In this document: one piece after another, positions 1 to 7,485 of the stretch
How positions within the stretch are numbered: the first letter of the stretch is position 1
Layout: every line of letters begins with the position of its first letter
DNA from: an uncultured Bacilli bacterium
Lineage (GTDB): Bacteria; Bacillota_I; Bacilli_A; RF39; UBA660
Assembly: GCA_934148995.1 (NCBI GenBank)
Contig: CAKPDM010000008.1
Coordinates: 1 to 63,430, forward strand
Reading direction: 5' to 3'
Length of the DNA: 63,430 bases
Translations under genes and position numbers: made by a program
The notes under the pieces: model-generated
Told to the model about the DNA's origin: nothing
Seen by the model: only the letters and a program-made list of their open reading frames with translations
Database searches by the model: none

Positions 1-53
1 TCCATAATAAAATCTCTCCATTTCTTTTATTTTATCATGGAAAGATTTTCTAT

Positions 54-632
54 TTACACAAATTTATTTACAGACTCCATAAAGGGTTTATCTTTACCAT
101 ACTTCTCTATCATTTTATGCATATAGTCTAGTTGTTCATCACTATTAGTATATAAAAATTGTTTATATCCTGCCTGATGATTGTTTGTTTTATCTTGATA
201 TGACCACGTACTATTTAAGCGATAATCAAATCGAACGTCATTAGCAAAATGACATAAAGCTAATTTTTTGTCACCAATTAATAACTCTATTGAATGCGGC
301 CACATTGCAATAGTTTTCTTTTGATATTCATTTAATTTAGATAGAGTCCACAACTGACTTTGCGTTTTTGATGAGTTAAAATAAACCCTAAAGGGATCGA
401 TTCCTAGTGTTGTATATTCTTCTGAGTTCCCAGCCAATGATTTTACTCCATAATCTTCAAGTAAGTCTATAACTTCACTTGGATTAGGTCCTACACCAAT
501 ATTATCACCAAGAGAATAAATTTCTGTAATTCCTCTTCTATACATATCTTCTAAGGCCGCTTGTGTTGGTTCTAATAAAGCATGTACATCTGTAAAAATA
601 GCTATTTTTCTGTTATTTAAGTTGTTTTCCAT
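54..632 (-). CDS. Metallophosphoesterase, apparently truncated at C terminus
   Basis: Calcineurin-like phosphoesterase of the small single-domain family. The metal-binding motifs seen are the N-terminal D-x-H (FTDVHA, near residue 15), GDN (near 43) and GNSEEY (near 69, in place of the usual GNH/GNxE), plus a His in LALCHF. The protein stops at residue 192, before the C-terminal GH-T-H metal motif that normally completes the site; relatives are about 240-250 residues. The start is supported by a GGTGG Shine-Dalgarno. After the stop, another frame stays open to the edge of the window and would continue from the same point if a GTGT repeat (window 56-59) lost one GT. I infer a 2-base duplication that truncated the gene, or an assembly error. 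The substrate is unknown. Confidence 0.75.
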   Translation of the reverse strand: MENNLNNRKIAIFTDVHALLEPTQAALEDMYRRGITEIYSLGDNIGVGPNPSEVIDLLEDYGVKSLAGNSEEYTTLGIDPFRVYFNSSKTQSQLWTLSKLNEYQKKTIAMWPHSIELLIGDKKLALCHFANDVRFDYRLNSTWSYQDKTNNHQAGYKQFLYTNSDEQLDYMHKMIEKYGKDKPFMESVNKFV

Positions 633-678
633 TTTTGTACCACCCTATCTTTAAGATATCATTTTTTTTAGCTCTTTA

Positions 679-2409
679 TTATTTTTTTAACTCATTTATG
701 TCTTTTCTTAAAACTTTGAAACCATCATTAATCACATCAGAATTAGTTAAATCGATATTTAATAAATTCAATAACTCTAAAGAATATAACGAACTACCAT
801 CTTCTAAAAATTTCATATACTTTTCATTAGTTAAAGTATGTTCTATTGTTAAAGCATTAACTACATTACTTGCAATCAATAATCCTGTAGCATATTTATA
901 AGAGTAATAACTCCAACGCCATAAACGACCTAACCTAGTCCATTCTGTTTCTATTTCTTTATCATAAATTACATCTGCACCATAATACTTCTTTATTATT
1001 TCAAAATACTTGTCCGCTAAGATTGGTGCTGTTAACTCTTCAGATTGACAATAATTATATAATTCATCTTCAAACTCTGTGTCCATTGTTTGTTTAAAAA
1101 CTGAAGTAAAATAATTTTCTATTTCTAAACTTAGATAATATATTTTTTCTTCATCAGATTGTGAATTTTTAATAAGGTACTGAGTTAATAATATTTCATT
1201 TACGATAGAAGCAGTTTCACCAACAAAAACAGTACTGTCTTCATACATAAAAGGAAGCTTTTTCTTTGATAAGTAGTAATTAACAATATGACCAAGTTCA
1301 TGAATTAAATTTTTAACATCTGCATATCTTCCTCTAAAATTCAAAAAAGAATAATCCTGCCAAGAAAAAATAATTGATTGATTTTTCTTTTCTGATGGTG
1401 TTGCATCTATGTGTCCATCAAGTAATATATCGATTGTTTTTAAGTATTCTTCTCCTAAAGGAGCAAGAGCTTTTTTTATAATATCAATCGCTTCTTCAAG
1501 AGTGAATTTTCTTTTTATTCCATTATCTAAAGGAACATTAAAGTCATACAAATGTGGTTCATCAATATTAATAGCAGTTGCTTTAATTTTTAAATATTCT
1601 TGAATTAATGGTAGATTATCATTAACTGATTTAATTAATGAAGTAAGTATTTTAGAATCTATATTTTCTGTAAATAATGTTTCTTCTAAAACACTGTTAT
1701 ACCCTTCTAACTCTGCATTTTCTATTCTATGTCTAAGTACTTCATTCAAACTACTAGCAAGAGTTTCCGTAATAGTTTCAAAACTTTTATTAAATGTTAA
1801 AAAGGCTTGTTTTCTAGTTTCTCTATCACGGGCTGCTAAATATTTATTAATGTTAGTTGCTGTCAGTGTTATGGTAGAGTCATTTTTCTCTATTTCGCCA
1901 TAGTTAATGTTCTTTAGTAATTCATTATAATTATTTTTTTCTTTATTAATTAAATCATTATTTTTCTTTATCTTGGCAGTTATTTCTTCATTTTGAACGT
2001 GTTCTTGCATTCTAAATAAGTTATTTAGATATTGTTCATAAATTTTAAATCTATCATCTATTCTACATAACTCAAGAACTTTTTCTTGGCCATAATTTAA
2101 TATTACAGTATCTACTGTTTTAAGTTCACTACTAATAGTATTATTAAATTCTTCAGCTTCTCTTTTTAGAGTAATACACTCTTCATTATTAATATCTTTA
2201 TAATACATTAGGGAACCATATACTAATATATAATTGATTGATTTTTTAATTTTCCATTCTGCATCTAGTAAAGTTAACAACTTTTCTGAATTAAGTTCAC
2301 CTTTACTGTTATTTTTCAACTCAATTAATGCTAATTTTACGTTATCAATTTCTTGATAAAAAGCTTTATTATCAACAAATAAATATTTTAAATTCCATTC
2401 TAGTTTCAT
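679..2409 (-). CDS. pepF: Oligoendopeptidase F, M3 family
   Basis: Cytoplasmic zinc metallopeptidase that trims short peptides. The HELGH zinc motif is at residues 370-374 and the third ligand is in the downstream GETAS motif near residue 398. Length (576) is slightly below the usual 600 of PepF. GGAGG lies five bases before the ATG. It is followed 46 bases later by the metallophosphoesterase on the same strand. The remaining sequence looks intact. Family is clear; the exact peptide preference cannot be read from sequence. Confidence 0.92.
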   Translation of the reverse strand: MKLEWNLKYLFVDNKAFYQEIDNVKLALIELKNNSKGELNSEKLLTLLDAEWKIKKSINYILVYGSLMYYKDINNEECITLKREAEEFNNTISSELKTVDTVILNYGQEKVLELCRIDDRFKIYEQYLNNLFRMQEHVQNEEITAKIKKNNDLINKEKNNYNELLKNINYGEIEKNDSTITLTATNINKYLAARDRETRKQAFLTFNKSFETITETLASSLNEVLRHRIENAELEGYNSVLEETLFTENIDSKILTSLIKSVNDNLPLIQEYLKIKATAINIDEPHLYDFNVPLDNGIKRKFTLEEAIDIIKKALAPLGEEYLKTIDILLDGHIDATPSEKKNQSIIFSWQDYSFLNFRGRYADVKNLIHELGHIVNYYLSKKKLPFMYEDSTVFVGETASIVNEILLTQYLIKNSQSDEEKIYYLSLEIENYFTSVFKQTMDTEFEDELYNYCQSEELTAPILADKYFEIIKKYYGADVIYDKEIETEWTRLGRLWRWSYYSYKYATGLLIASNVVNALTIEHTLTNEKYMKFLEDGSSLYSLELLNLLNIDLTNSDVINDGFKVLRKDINELKK

Positions 2410-2599
2410 TACATCCTCCAGGTCTAGTATTTATATTAAGGTAGTTGATGAATAACTAACTCTTAAAAAGATAATATCACATTTTGACATTTAACTGCTA
2501 ATAATTTCAAAGCAAATCATTTTTAAATTGTAAACTTTAAAAAAAAGAATATTTCTTAATTAATAGACATACTATATAGTGTAGCAAGCAATCCATGGA

Positions 2600-2628
2600 T
2601 TGACTTTAATTATGATTTGTGCTACAAT
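2600..2628 (+). promoter_or_regulatory. Sigma-A type promoter of orphan small RNA
   Basis: TTGACT at 2600-2605, a 17-base spacer and TACAAT at 2623-2628, one mismatch per box from consensus. It sits inside an inverted repeat (TGTAGCA at 2580-2586, TGCTACA at 2620-2626) that could be an operator. It points away from pepF towards a short transcript with no reading frame. In the rest of 2410-2599 I see only a perfect palindrome centred on CCATGG (2589-2602) and no gene. Confidence 0.7.
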
Positions 2629-2634
2629 TTAATT

Positions 2635-2744
2635 ACTCAATGACCAAGAGTTATATGAGTCCTGGAGACGCAACTATATATTAGTTGCGTTATCCGTTTA
2701 TATTGCATTTAAAAGTCTCTATCTGATATTAGGAGACTTTTTTA
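2635..2744 (+). ncRNA. Candidate small RNA with switch-like structure
   Basis: About 110 nt between a strong promoter and an intrinsic terminator, with no convincing ORF. Hairpin 1 is ACGCAACT (2668-2675) with AGTTGCGT (2683-2690), loop of seven. The terminator stem is AAAGTCTC (2712-2719) with GAGACTTT (2733-2740) and six U. GAGAC at 2665-2669 could instead pair with GTCTC at 2715-2719, which would break the terminator, the layout of an attenuator or riboswitch. No plus-strand gene follows, so it is either a free sRNA or the leader of a lost gene. I could not match it to a known RNA family. Confidence 0.55.
2711..2743. terminator. Bidirectional intrinsic terminator
   Basis: AAAGTCTC / GAGACTTT stem followed by six T on the plus strand. 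Read on the minus strand it also ends in a short T run and sits just past the stop of the 2729-3241 gene, so it probably serves both. Confidence 0.7.
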
Positions 2745-3241
2745 TATTTATTATATTCTTTTAATACCTTTTGTAGATATCCAGGTTCATCAATTAAATA
2801 CGAACTTATAATATACATATCATTTTTATTTCTTTCAAGAATTATTATATAACTATATAAATCATCACTATACAATAATTTCGTTCTTTTAGTATTTTTA
2901 TATGGAGCAGTCCAAATTTTTATTTTACTACACTCTAAATCATCACAAGTTGAACAATTTAAACAATTTCTTATCATTGGTGCAATATAATTTATAAAAT
3001 ATGCACGTGGTTCTTTCATTCTAATTTTCATACCTAACTTTTTTTGAGTTTTAGTAGTCAAATGAAAAAAGCCTTGCATTTTATTATCTTCAAACGGTGT
3101 AGTAAACACTTTAATTTTCATTCCATTTATTTTTAAATCACCATCATATATATTTTTTATAAAGTAGTCATATAATTCGTCATTTGTAGTTGTTTCAGGT
3201 AATGGTCCGTTTAAACCACATTTGTTTTTAATCAACGTCAT
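2729..3241 (-). CDS. Small Cys-rich nuclease-like protein paired with DUF3800
   Basis: 170-residue protein. I choose the ATG at 3241, where GGAG lies nine bases upstream and the start overlaps the end of the DUF3800 gene (translational coupling); a longer upstream reading is out of context. Visible features are a conserved-looking FHLTTK segment, an RMKEPRAYF segment, a Cys cluster (C-x2-C-x2-C-x4-C) and a C-terminal part with YSYIIILER followed by ISSYLIDEP. This pattern of a hydrophobic strand, then T/S-x-Y, recalls the PBECR/RelE-like phage nuclease fold. That resemblance is weak and is inference. The pairing with DUF3800 suggests an effector or a toxin-type partner. It could equally be an unrelated zinc-binding protein. 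Confidence 0.6.
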   Translation of the reverse strand: MTLIKNKCGLNGPLPETTTNDELYDYFIKNIYDGDLKINGMKIKVFTTPFEDNKMQGFFHLTTKTQKKLGMKIRMKEPRAYFINYIAPMIRNCLNCSTCDDLECSKIKIWTAPYKNTKRTKLLYSDDLYSYIIILERNKNDMYIISSYLIDEPGYLQKVLKEYNKYKKVS

Positions 3242-3929
3242 CTCGTGATCTCCAAATAAATATATTAAACTTAGTATTACTATAATATGATGAAGTATCA
3301 AAATCATTTTGATATAGTTTTTTAATTTCATTAATAATATTTAGTTTTACACTATTACCAGAAAGCTTTCTATAATAATATGATAATGCTCCAATCAAAA
3401 TATCGTTAATTTGTAATATTGGAGCTTCATAAGATCTAATTGGCTGAACTTTTTTTATAGTTTTTTTATTTGTATCTGACATTTTAATTCTTAAATAGTC
3501 AAGCATTACTTGATGATAATAGTATGAATTTGTATCTTTTATATCAGGATATATGTTGTAGCAATTACCAGGAATAATAATATATTTTAACATACCATAA
3601 TACGCTTTATGATAAAAATCATTTTCAGTTTGATTATATTTTTTATGATTTAATTTTGTCTTATCAACTACAATAACTCTAAATTTTAAATCATCATTAT
3701 TAAAGAAATAATTAATAATGTCTAAATATAGTTTTTCTGTCTTTTTATCAATCTTATTCCATTTCAATTCTATTTTATCAGAAAGATTATAATTTTCCTT
3801 TAAATGTTCTATATATTCATTTACTTTTTTCACTTTATACTTTGGACAGTAAACCGCTCCAATTAACATATATTTGCTGTCATTACTTACTAAATGACAA
3901 CTTTCATCACAATAAACATTGTATTCCAT
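3228..3929 (-). CDS. DUF3800 domain protein
   Basis: 233 residues with the DUF3800 hallmark Y-x-DES (YCDESC, residues 6-11) at the N terminus, strands ending in RVIVVDK near residue 89, and a conserved C-terminal QINDILIGA segment. DUF3800 has an RNase H-like layout of acidic residues (D8, D90 region, D175 region here) and is common on phages and mobile elements, but its activity is not established. AAGGAGGA precedes the ATG. It overlaps the downstream small gene by 14 bases. It belongs to the left, older cargo block of the island. Confidence 0.8.
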   Translation of the reverse strand: MEYNVYCDESCHLVSNDSKYMLIGAVYCPKYKVKKVNEYIEHLKENYNLSDKIELKWNKIDKKTEKLYLDIINYFFNNDDLKFRVIVVDKTKLNHKKYNQTENDFYHKAYYGMLKYIIIPGNCYNIYPDIKDTNSYYYHQVMLDYLRIKMSDTNKKTIKKVQPIRSYEAPILQINDILIGALSYYYRKLSGNSVKLNIINEIKKLYQNDFDTSSYYSNTKFNIFIWRSRDDVD

Positions 3930-3973
3930 ACTAATCCTCCTTTTAATTACTTATTATATCACAAATTATGATT

Positions 3974-4463
3974 TAACCAGTTAATGTTTCAACAAAACTA
4001 GAAATTATTCTAGCTGTTTTTTCAATATTATATTTTGTATTTATAGATGGAATATAAATAAAAATCATTTTTATATCCAATAAATTATCTTTAATGTACT
4101 TCATGCCCTCATAATAAATATTATTACATAAATAATTCCCAGCGTTTTTTGATATTGAGTATTCTACATTATTGTCTTTCAGAAAAGATACAAGTTTTTC
4201 ATATGGAAATAATGTTTCTAATTTATAATTATCTTTATTGCCAACTAATTCTATATAAAGTTTATTACAGTTAGTTTTTGACCAAACGAAATTATGTATT
4301 TGTACTTATTATTCTTAGCAATTTTTTGTTTCAATTCTTTTTCACTTGTTACAAAACTATTTGTTAATTCTAATTTATCAGTAAAGTTGGCACGAACATT
4401 ATTTAATAATATTGTAGAAGAATTATTTTTACCTTTAAATGAAGTTATTAAAACTTTAGAATA
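3974..4463 (-). pseudogene. Pyroglutamyl-peptidase I-like (C15) pseudogene
   Basis: Read in two frames, this stretch gives a protein that begins KVLITSFKG, as in Pcp enzymes, continues through KYIISFGQK and ends with NAGNYLCNNIYYEGM, the C15 motif carrying the catalytic Cys. The frame breaks at the A5 run at 4275-4279 (one missing A restores it). No start codon is seen in the first frame: the codon before KVLITSF is TCT. So it is broken at the start and in the middle. It follows the DUF5677 pseudogene by 26 bases and probably formed an operon with it. Confidence 0.75.
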
Positions 4464-4489
4464 AATTTTTTTAGTTTATTTTCATTTTG

Positions 4490-5442
4490 TTAAATTTTAA
4501 CTTGTACCTTATCTGATTCTACAATTATCTTATCTAAAAATTTGTTCATAATTGAACAAGTAGTCCAAACATCAAGATTAGGATAAGTAAGGGAGAAATA
4601 TCTTGAAATATTGACTAATGATATTGCCACATTTTGCATAGGTATAGATAATCCATAGTTTGAAGGACCAATTAATTTTAATTTTTCTAAGTTTGGAATC
4701 AATCCTAATGATTCTTCATTTGCCTTATGATTTCCATGAATATAAGTAGATGATAGTCTGTAATATCCATATAACTTATCCATATCAGCTCTATTTTTTA
4801 TTTGACTAAAAGTAACTTTTTTATGATTAAATAGACTGCTAGCCCAACCATAATTTCCTTCAGCATAGTCTTTCCCATATTTGTTTATCATCAAATCATA
4901 ATTTTCCTTTAATATTTTAAATGATTTATCTGTATGATTTCGATGTCCTCTTTCTCTAGAGTCTTTTTCATCTCGATATTCTTGAATATGATAATAATTT
5001 AAATATCTCTCACATAAGTCAGCATTATTTTCATCATATAATAATTTGCCAATTACGGATAATTCATAAATTGTTCTCTAACGACTAAATGCTCCATCAG
5101 GATAACCATTCTTTATTAAAGTTAAACATTCTCTAGATACAAGCAACGATCTTGCTTGAATATTTTGCAATGCATTAAAAACTAGATTGTTATCTTTAGA
5201 TGCTTCTTTGCAAAAAGTTTCACTAAAAAAATAAGTATAACTTGATATTAATTCAATTAGTGACTCAAAATAATCAATAGGTTTTTTCCAAGTTTTATAA
5301 AGTCTATTATTAAATTCTTCTGTATATTTTCTTATTTTTTTAGTTTATTATCTTTATCCTTATCAATATCATTGTAAAGAATATTTGAACTACTTTTAAT
5401 TGAATTCTGAACCAATTCAGTAATATAATGTTGTTCATTCAT
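4490..5442 (-). pseudogene. DUF5677 family pseudogene
   Basis: The gene starts at the ATG at 5440-5442 behind AAGGAGG. It reads 36 codons, breaks at an A7 run (plus-strand T 5335-5341; one extra A restores the frame), goes on through GYPDGAFSR, meets an in-frame TAG where relatives have Trp (R-W-R), and then runs to the stop at 4490. The C-terminal part, with SQIKNRADMDKLYGYYRLSS and a following HGN, is typical of DUF5677. A homopolymer error could explain one lesion, but the TAG and the broken neighbour indicate true decay. Confidence 0.8.
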
Positions 5443-5488
5443 TATAAAACCTCCTTGCTATTTATTATACTATAGTTATTTCATTATT

Positions 5489-5562
5489 TATCTCTTAAAA
5501 TAATTCTTATCATACCAACTATGAAGTTTATTACATAAGAAAGATATTAGTTTTCGAATTTA
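5489..5562 (-). pseudogene. Remnant of a MobV relaxase 3' end
   Basis: About 70 bases nearly match the 3' part of the intact relaxase gene (8965 and 9080-9150). The remnant encodes the same ...LHSWYDK segment, then skips about 30 codons and ends NYFKR-stop, against KDDFER-stop in the intact gene. It stands directly upstream of the DUF5677 pseudogene, followed by TATAAT in the same relative place as behind the intact mob gene. It marks an earlier element or an earlier cargo-exchange event. Confidence 0.75.
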
Positions 5563-5625
5563 CATTTTTATTTCATCTTATCACTTAAAGTTGTTGTTCA
5601 TAAATTGAATATTTATTTTGTAAGT

Positions 5626-5654
5626 AAAAAAAACTAATTCGCATTACGAATTAG
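5626..5654 (-). terminator. Intrinsic terminator, copy of the tRNA-Met terminator
   Basis: Perfect 8-bp stem CTAATTCG / CGAATTAG with eight T on the minus strand. It matches in position and partly in sequence the hairpin behind tRNA-Met at 12,939-12,968, and is part of the left copy of that flank. Confidence 0.7.
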
Positions 5655-5708
5655 CCGTTTATCAAAGCCAAACATAAAAGTTCGAGCATAATTTCTCATT
5701 GGTACGGA
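5626..5708 (-). repeat. Left copy of the tRNA-Met 3' flank (att-like remnant)
   Basis: About 80 bases align with 12,941-13,013: the terminator hairpin, TTTATCAA, the AAAGTTCGAGCA block (5677-5688) and the TTGGTA that is the last part of the tRNA 3' end. After TTGGTA the two diverge, so no full tRNA remains here. The two copies are direct repeats about 7.3 kb apart that bracket the recombinase, relaxase and two cargo blocks. In 5,709-5,816 I see only a hairpin (TAGTTG / CAACTA, 5736-5752). Confidence 0.65.
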
Positions 5709-5816
5709 CAATTAGTATATCCGAAACCTTAGGAATAGTTGATAAACAACTAATCACTAAATACATTTTACCAAATAATAGAAAAAGTCGCAATATTTTT
5801 TCGCTACTTTAATATA

Positions 5817-6476
5817 TTAATCAGCTTTTTTCAAAGATTTCACAAATGGCTTTCCTTTAGAATTACTAATTTCTACACCAGATAATTTGATTTCTAGGAA
5901 AGATTCTATTCTACCTAATTCACTTATTGAAAGTGAATCAACTAAATCAAATTTAATTAACCCTATTAATTGATTATAATATGCATCAATACTTTGTTGA
6001 TTTTTATTTAGTTCTTTTGCTTTTAATAAATCTTCTAGTTCTTTTAGTTTTTCTTTCTTTTTCGTAATATCTTCAGGGGCAATTTTACTAAATTCTTGAT
6101 TTGCTAAATTAATTCTATCATCTATAGATGATTTAGTAGAAATATCGTAATTTAATATTTCATCTATGGCTTTTGAATTGCCATTTAAAAGTTGATTTAT
6201 TAATTTAACTAAATATGGTGGTTTATATTCATCATAACTATATCGATAAATATCTCTTGTTTCTTCAAAATATTCTTTTTCTTTTCCAGTAGGAGTATAT
6301 GTGAAATTTCTAATAATTTCATCAGTAAATCTTGGTGAATAATTACTTTCATACTCTTCGTGTTGTATAAAACTACAATTATTTATAATTTCCTTTTTTA
6401 ATTTTTCAATTTCTTCTTTATCAAAATCAACTTGATATTTTTCAATTACTTCGTCATTTTTTCTAAAATAAATCAT
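5817..6476 (-). CDS. Unknown island protein, charged and helical
   Basis: 219 residues with no family I recognise. The start is the ATG at 6476: the upstream ATG lies inside the GGAGG that serves as Shine-Dalgarno for this one. The N-terminal half is rich in Asp, Glu and Tyr; residues 145-175 are Lys/Glu-rich and probably coiled coil. There is no signal peptide or membrane segment. It is the last gene of the element before the left tRNA-flank copy and is separated from the KilA-N gene by a mob-tail remnant, which makes it a separately acquired cargo gene. Confidence 0.7.
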   Translation of the reverse strand: MIYFRKNDEVIEKYQVDFDKEEIEKLKKEIINNCSFIQHEEYESNYSPRFTDEIIRNFTYTPTGKEKEYFEETRDIYRYSYDEYKPPYLVKLINQLLNGNSKAIDEILNYDISTKSSIDDRINLANQEFSKIAPEDITKKKEKLKELEDLLKAKELNKNQQSIDAYYNQLIGLIKFDLVDSLSISELGRIESFLEIKLSGVEISNSKGKPFVKSLKKAD

Positions 6477-6541
6477 ATTCAAACCCTCCATTAATAACTA
6501 TTATATCATAATTATTTGCTTTTGTGTTTATTATAGTTTAA

Positions 6542-6564
6542 TTTATCTCTCAAAATCATCTTTT
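6542..6564 (-). pseudogene. Second remnant of the relaxase 3' end
   Basis: Minus strand reads AAA GAT GAT TTT GAG AGA TAA, the exact C-terminal KDDFER-stop of the MobV relaxase, followed by a T/A-rich stretch with TATAAT like that behind the intact gene. It lies between the KilA-N gene and the unknown gene at 5817-6476. The match is short, but the context agrees with the other two copies. Confidence 0.6.
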
Positions 6565-6568
6565 AATT

Positions 6569-7447
6569 TCATAAAGGCAATGCTTGTTTATCATTAACCT
6601 TATGTTCAATATATTCAAGGTTATTAAATGATTTATTATTTTTTAATAATTCCATTTGTTTTCTTGCTATATTATTTAATCTAACTAATCTCTCACTTTG
6701 TGGTATTTTCATTTCTATTAATTCTGCATTAATGTTTTCTAAATTATTTAATATTACCAAATGAAGTAAATCAGTATAATCTCTAATATTTCCTTTATCT
6801 GCAATTTCAGGATTAAGTGTACGCCATTCCTTAGCAGTCATACCAAATAATGCAACATTTAATACATCTGCTTCTTCTGCATATACAAACTTCTTTTGTT
6901 TTTCAGTTAAAGTAGGAACTATTACACTTTTAATGGCATCAGTATGAACTACATAACTAACTTTAGCCAATACTCTATTAGCATGCCAATCAATTTTATT
7001 TTGATATGCTTCATTTTTCTTTAATCTTTCAAATTCTTGAATTACATATAATTTAAACTCTGGAGAAAGCCAACTGGCAAATTCTAAAGCAATATCACTT
7101 CTAGCATAAGTCCCACCATTATTACCAGATTTAGAAATAATACCAACAGCATTAGTTTCTTTAATCCATTTTTGTGGTGACATATAGAAACTATTTTTAC
7201 CAGCTTCATTCTCAAAGGTCTCGAATTCGTGACCTTTGAAATTCTCGTTATTCAATTGTTCCCATAAACCTAAATATGCCAAAACATCTTTATTTCTCAT
7301 CCAAGCATAAATAGGAACTTTAGGTTCTTCTGGATTTGCATATCGTGCTAAATCGGTTAATGAAATAAATTCTTTATTGTCTATTCTTAAAACGCTTATT
7401 TTTTGCTCTTTTACTACTATTTGTGTTTTTATATTGTCACTATTCAT
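6569..7447 (-). CDS. KilA-N domain protein
   Basis: 292 residues with a KilA-N (APSES-related) DNA-binding domain in the N-terminal half: FISLTDLARYANPEEP, IYAWMRNKD, then the characteristic W-I-x-x-T-x-A-x-G-I and GTYARSDIALEFASW segment (about residues 110-135), which ends in LYVIQEFERLK. The C-terminal part holds conserved TLTEKQK and LFGMTAKEWR segments found in standalone KilA-N proteins of gut bacteria. It is preceded by AAAGGA and lies 38 bases behind the ApeA-like gene, so it is probably co-transcribed with it. KilA-N proteins occur on phages and mobile elements; a regulatory or defence role is inference. Confidence 0.85.
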   Translation of the reverse strand: MNSDNIKTQIVVKEQKISVLRIDNKEFISLTDLARYANPEEPKVPIYAWMRNKDVLAYLGLWEQLNNENFKGHEFETFENEAGKNSFYMSPQKWIKETNAVGIISKSGNNGGTYARSDIALEFASWLSPEFKLYVIQEFERLKKNEAYQNKIDWHANRVLAKVSYVVHTDAIKSVIVPTLTEKQKKFVYAEEADVLNVALFGMTAKEWRTLNPEIADKGNIRDYTDLLHLVILNNLENINAELIEMKIPQSERLVRLNNIARKQMELLKNNKSFNNLEYIEHKVNDKQALPL

Positions 7448-7485
7448 AATTCATGTCCTTTCCATATTTTAATAAAATTTTATAT

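Noticed and set aside
2635..2744. Known riboswitch (fluoride, THF, ZTP, guanidine, c-di-GMP)
   Set aside because: None of the core motifs I know for these classes is present; only the switch-like helix arrangement remains.
4490..5442. Suppressed or recoded TAG in the DUF5677 gene
   Set aside because: The same gene also has a frameshift and its neighbour is broken, and other genes in the window use TAG as an ordinary stop.
5700..5760. A second tRNA gene at the left flank copy
   Set aside because: Only the last few bases match the tRNA end; no T loop, anticodon arm or D arm can be built.
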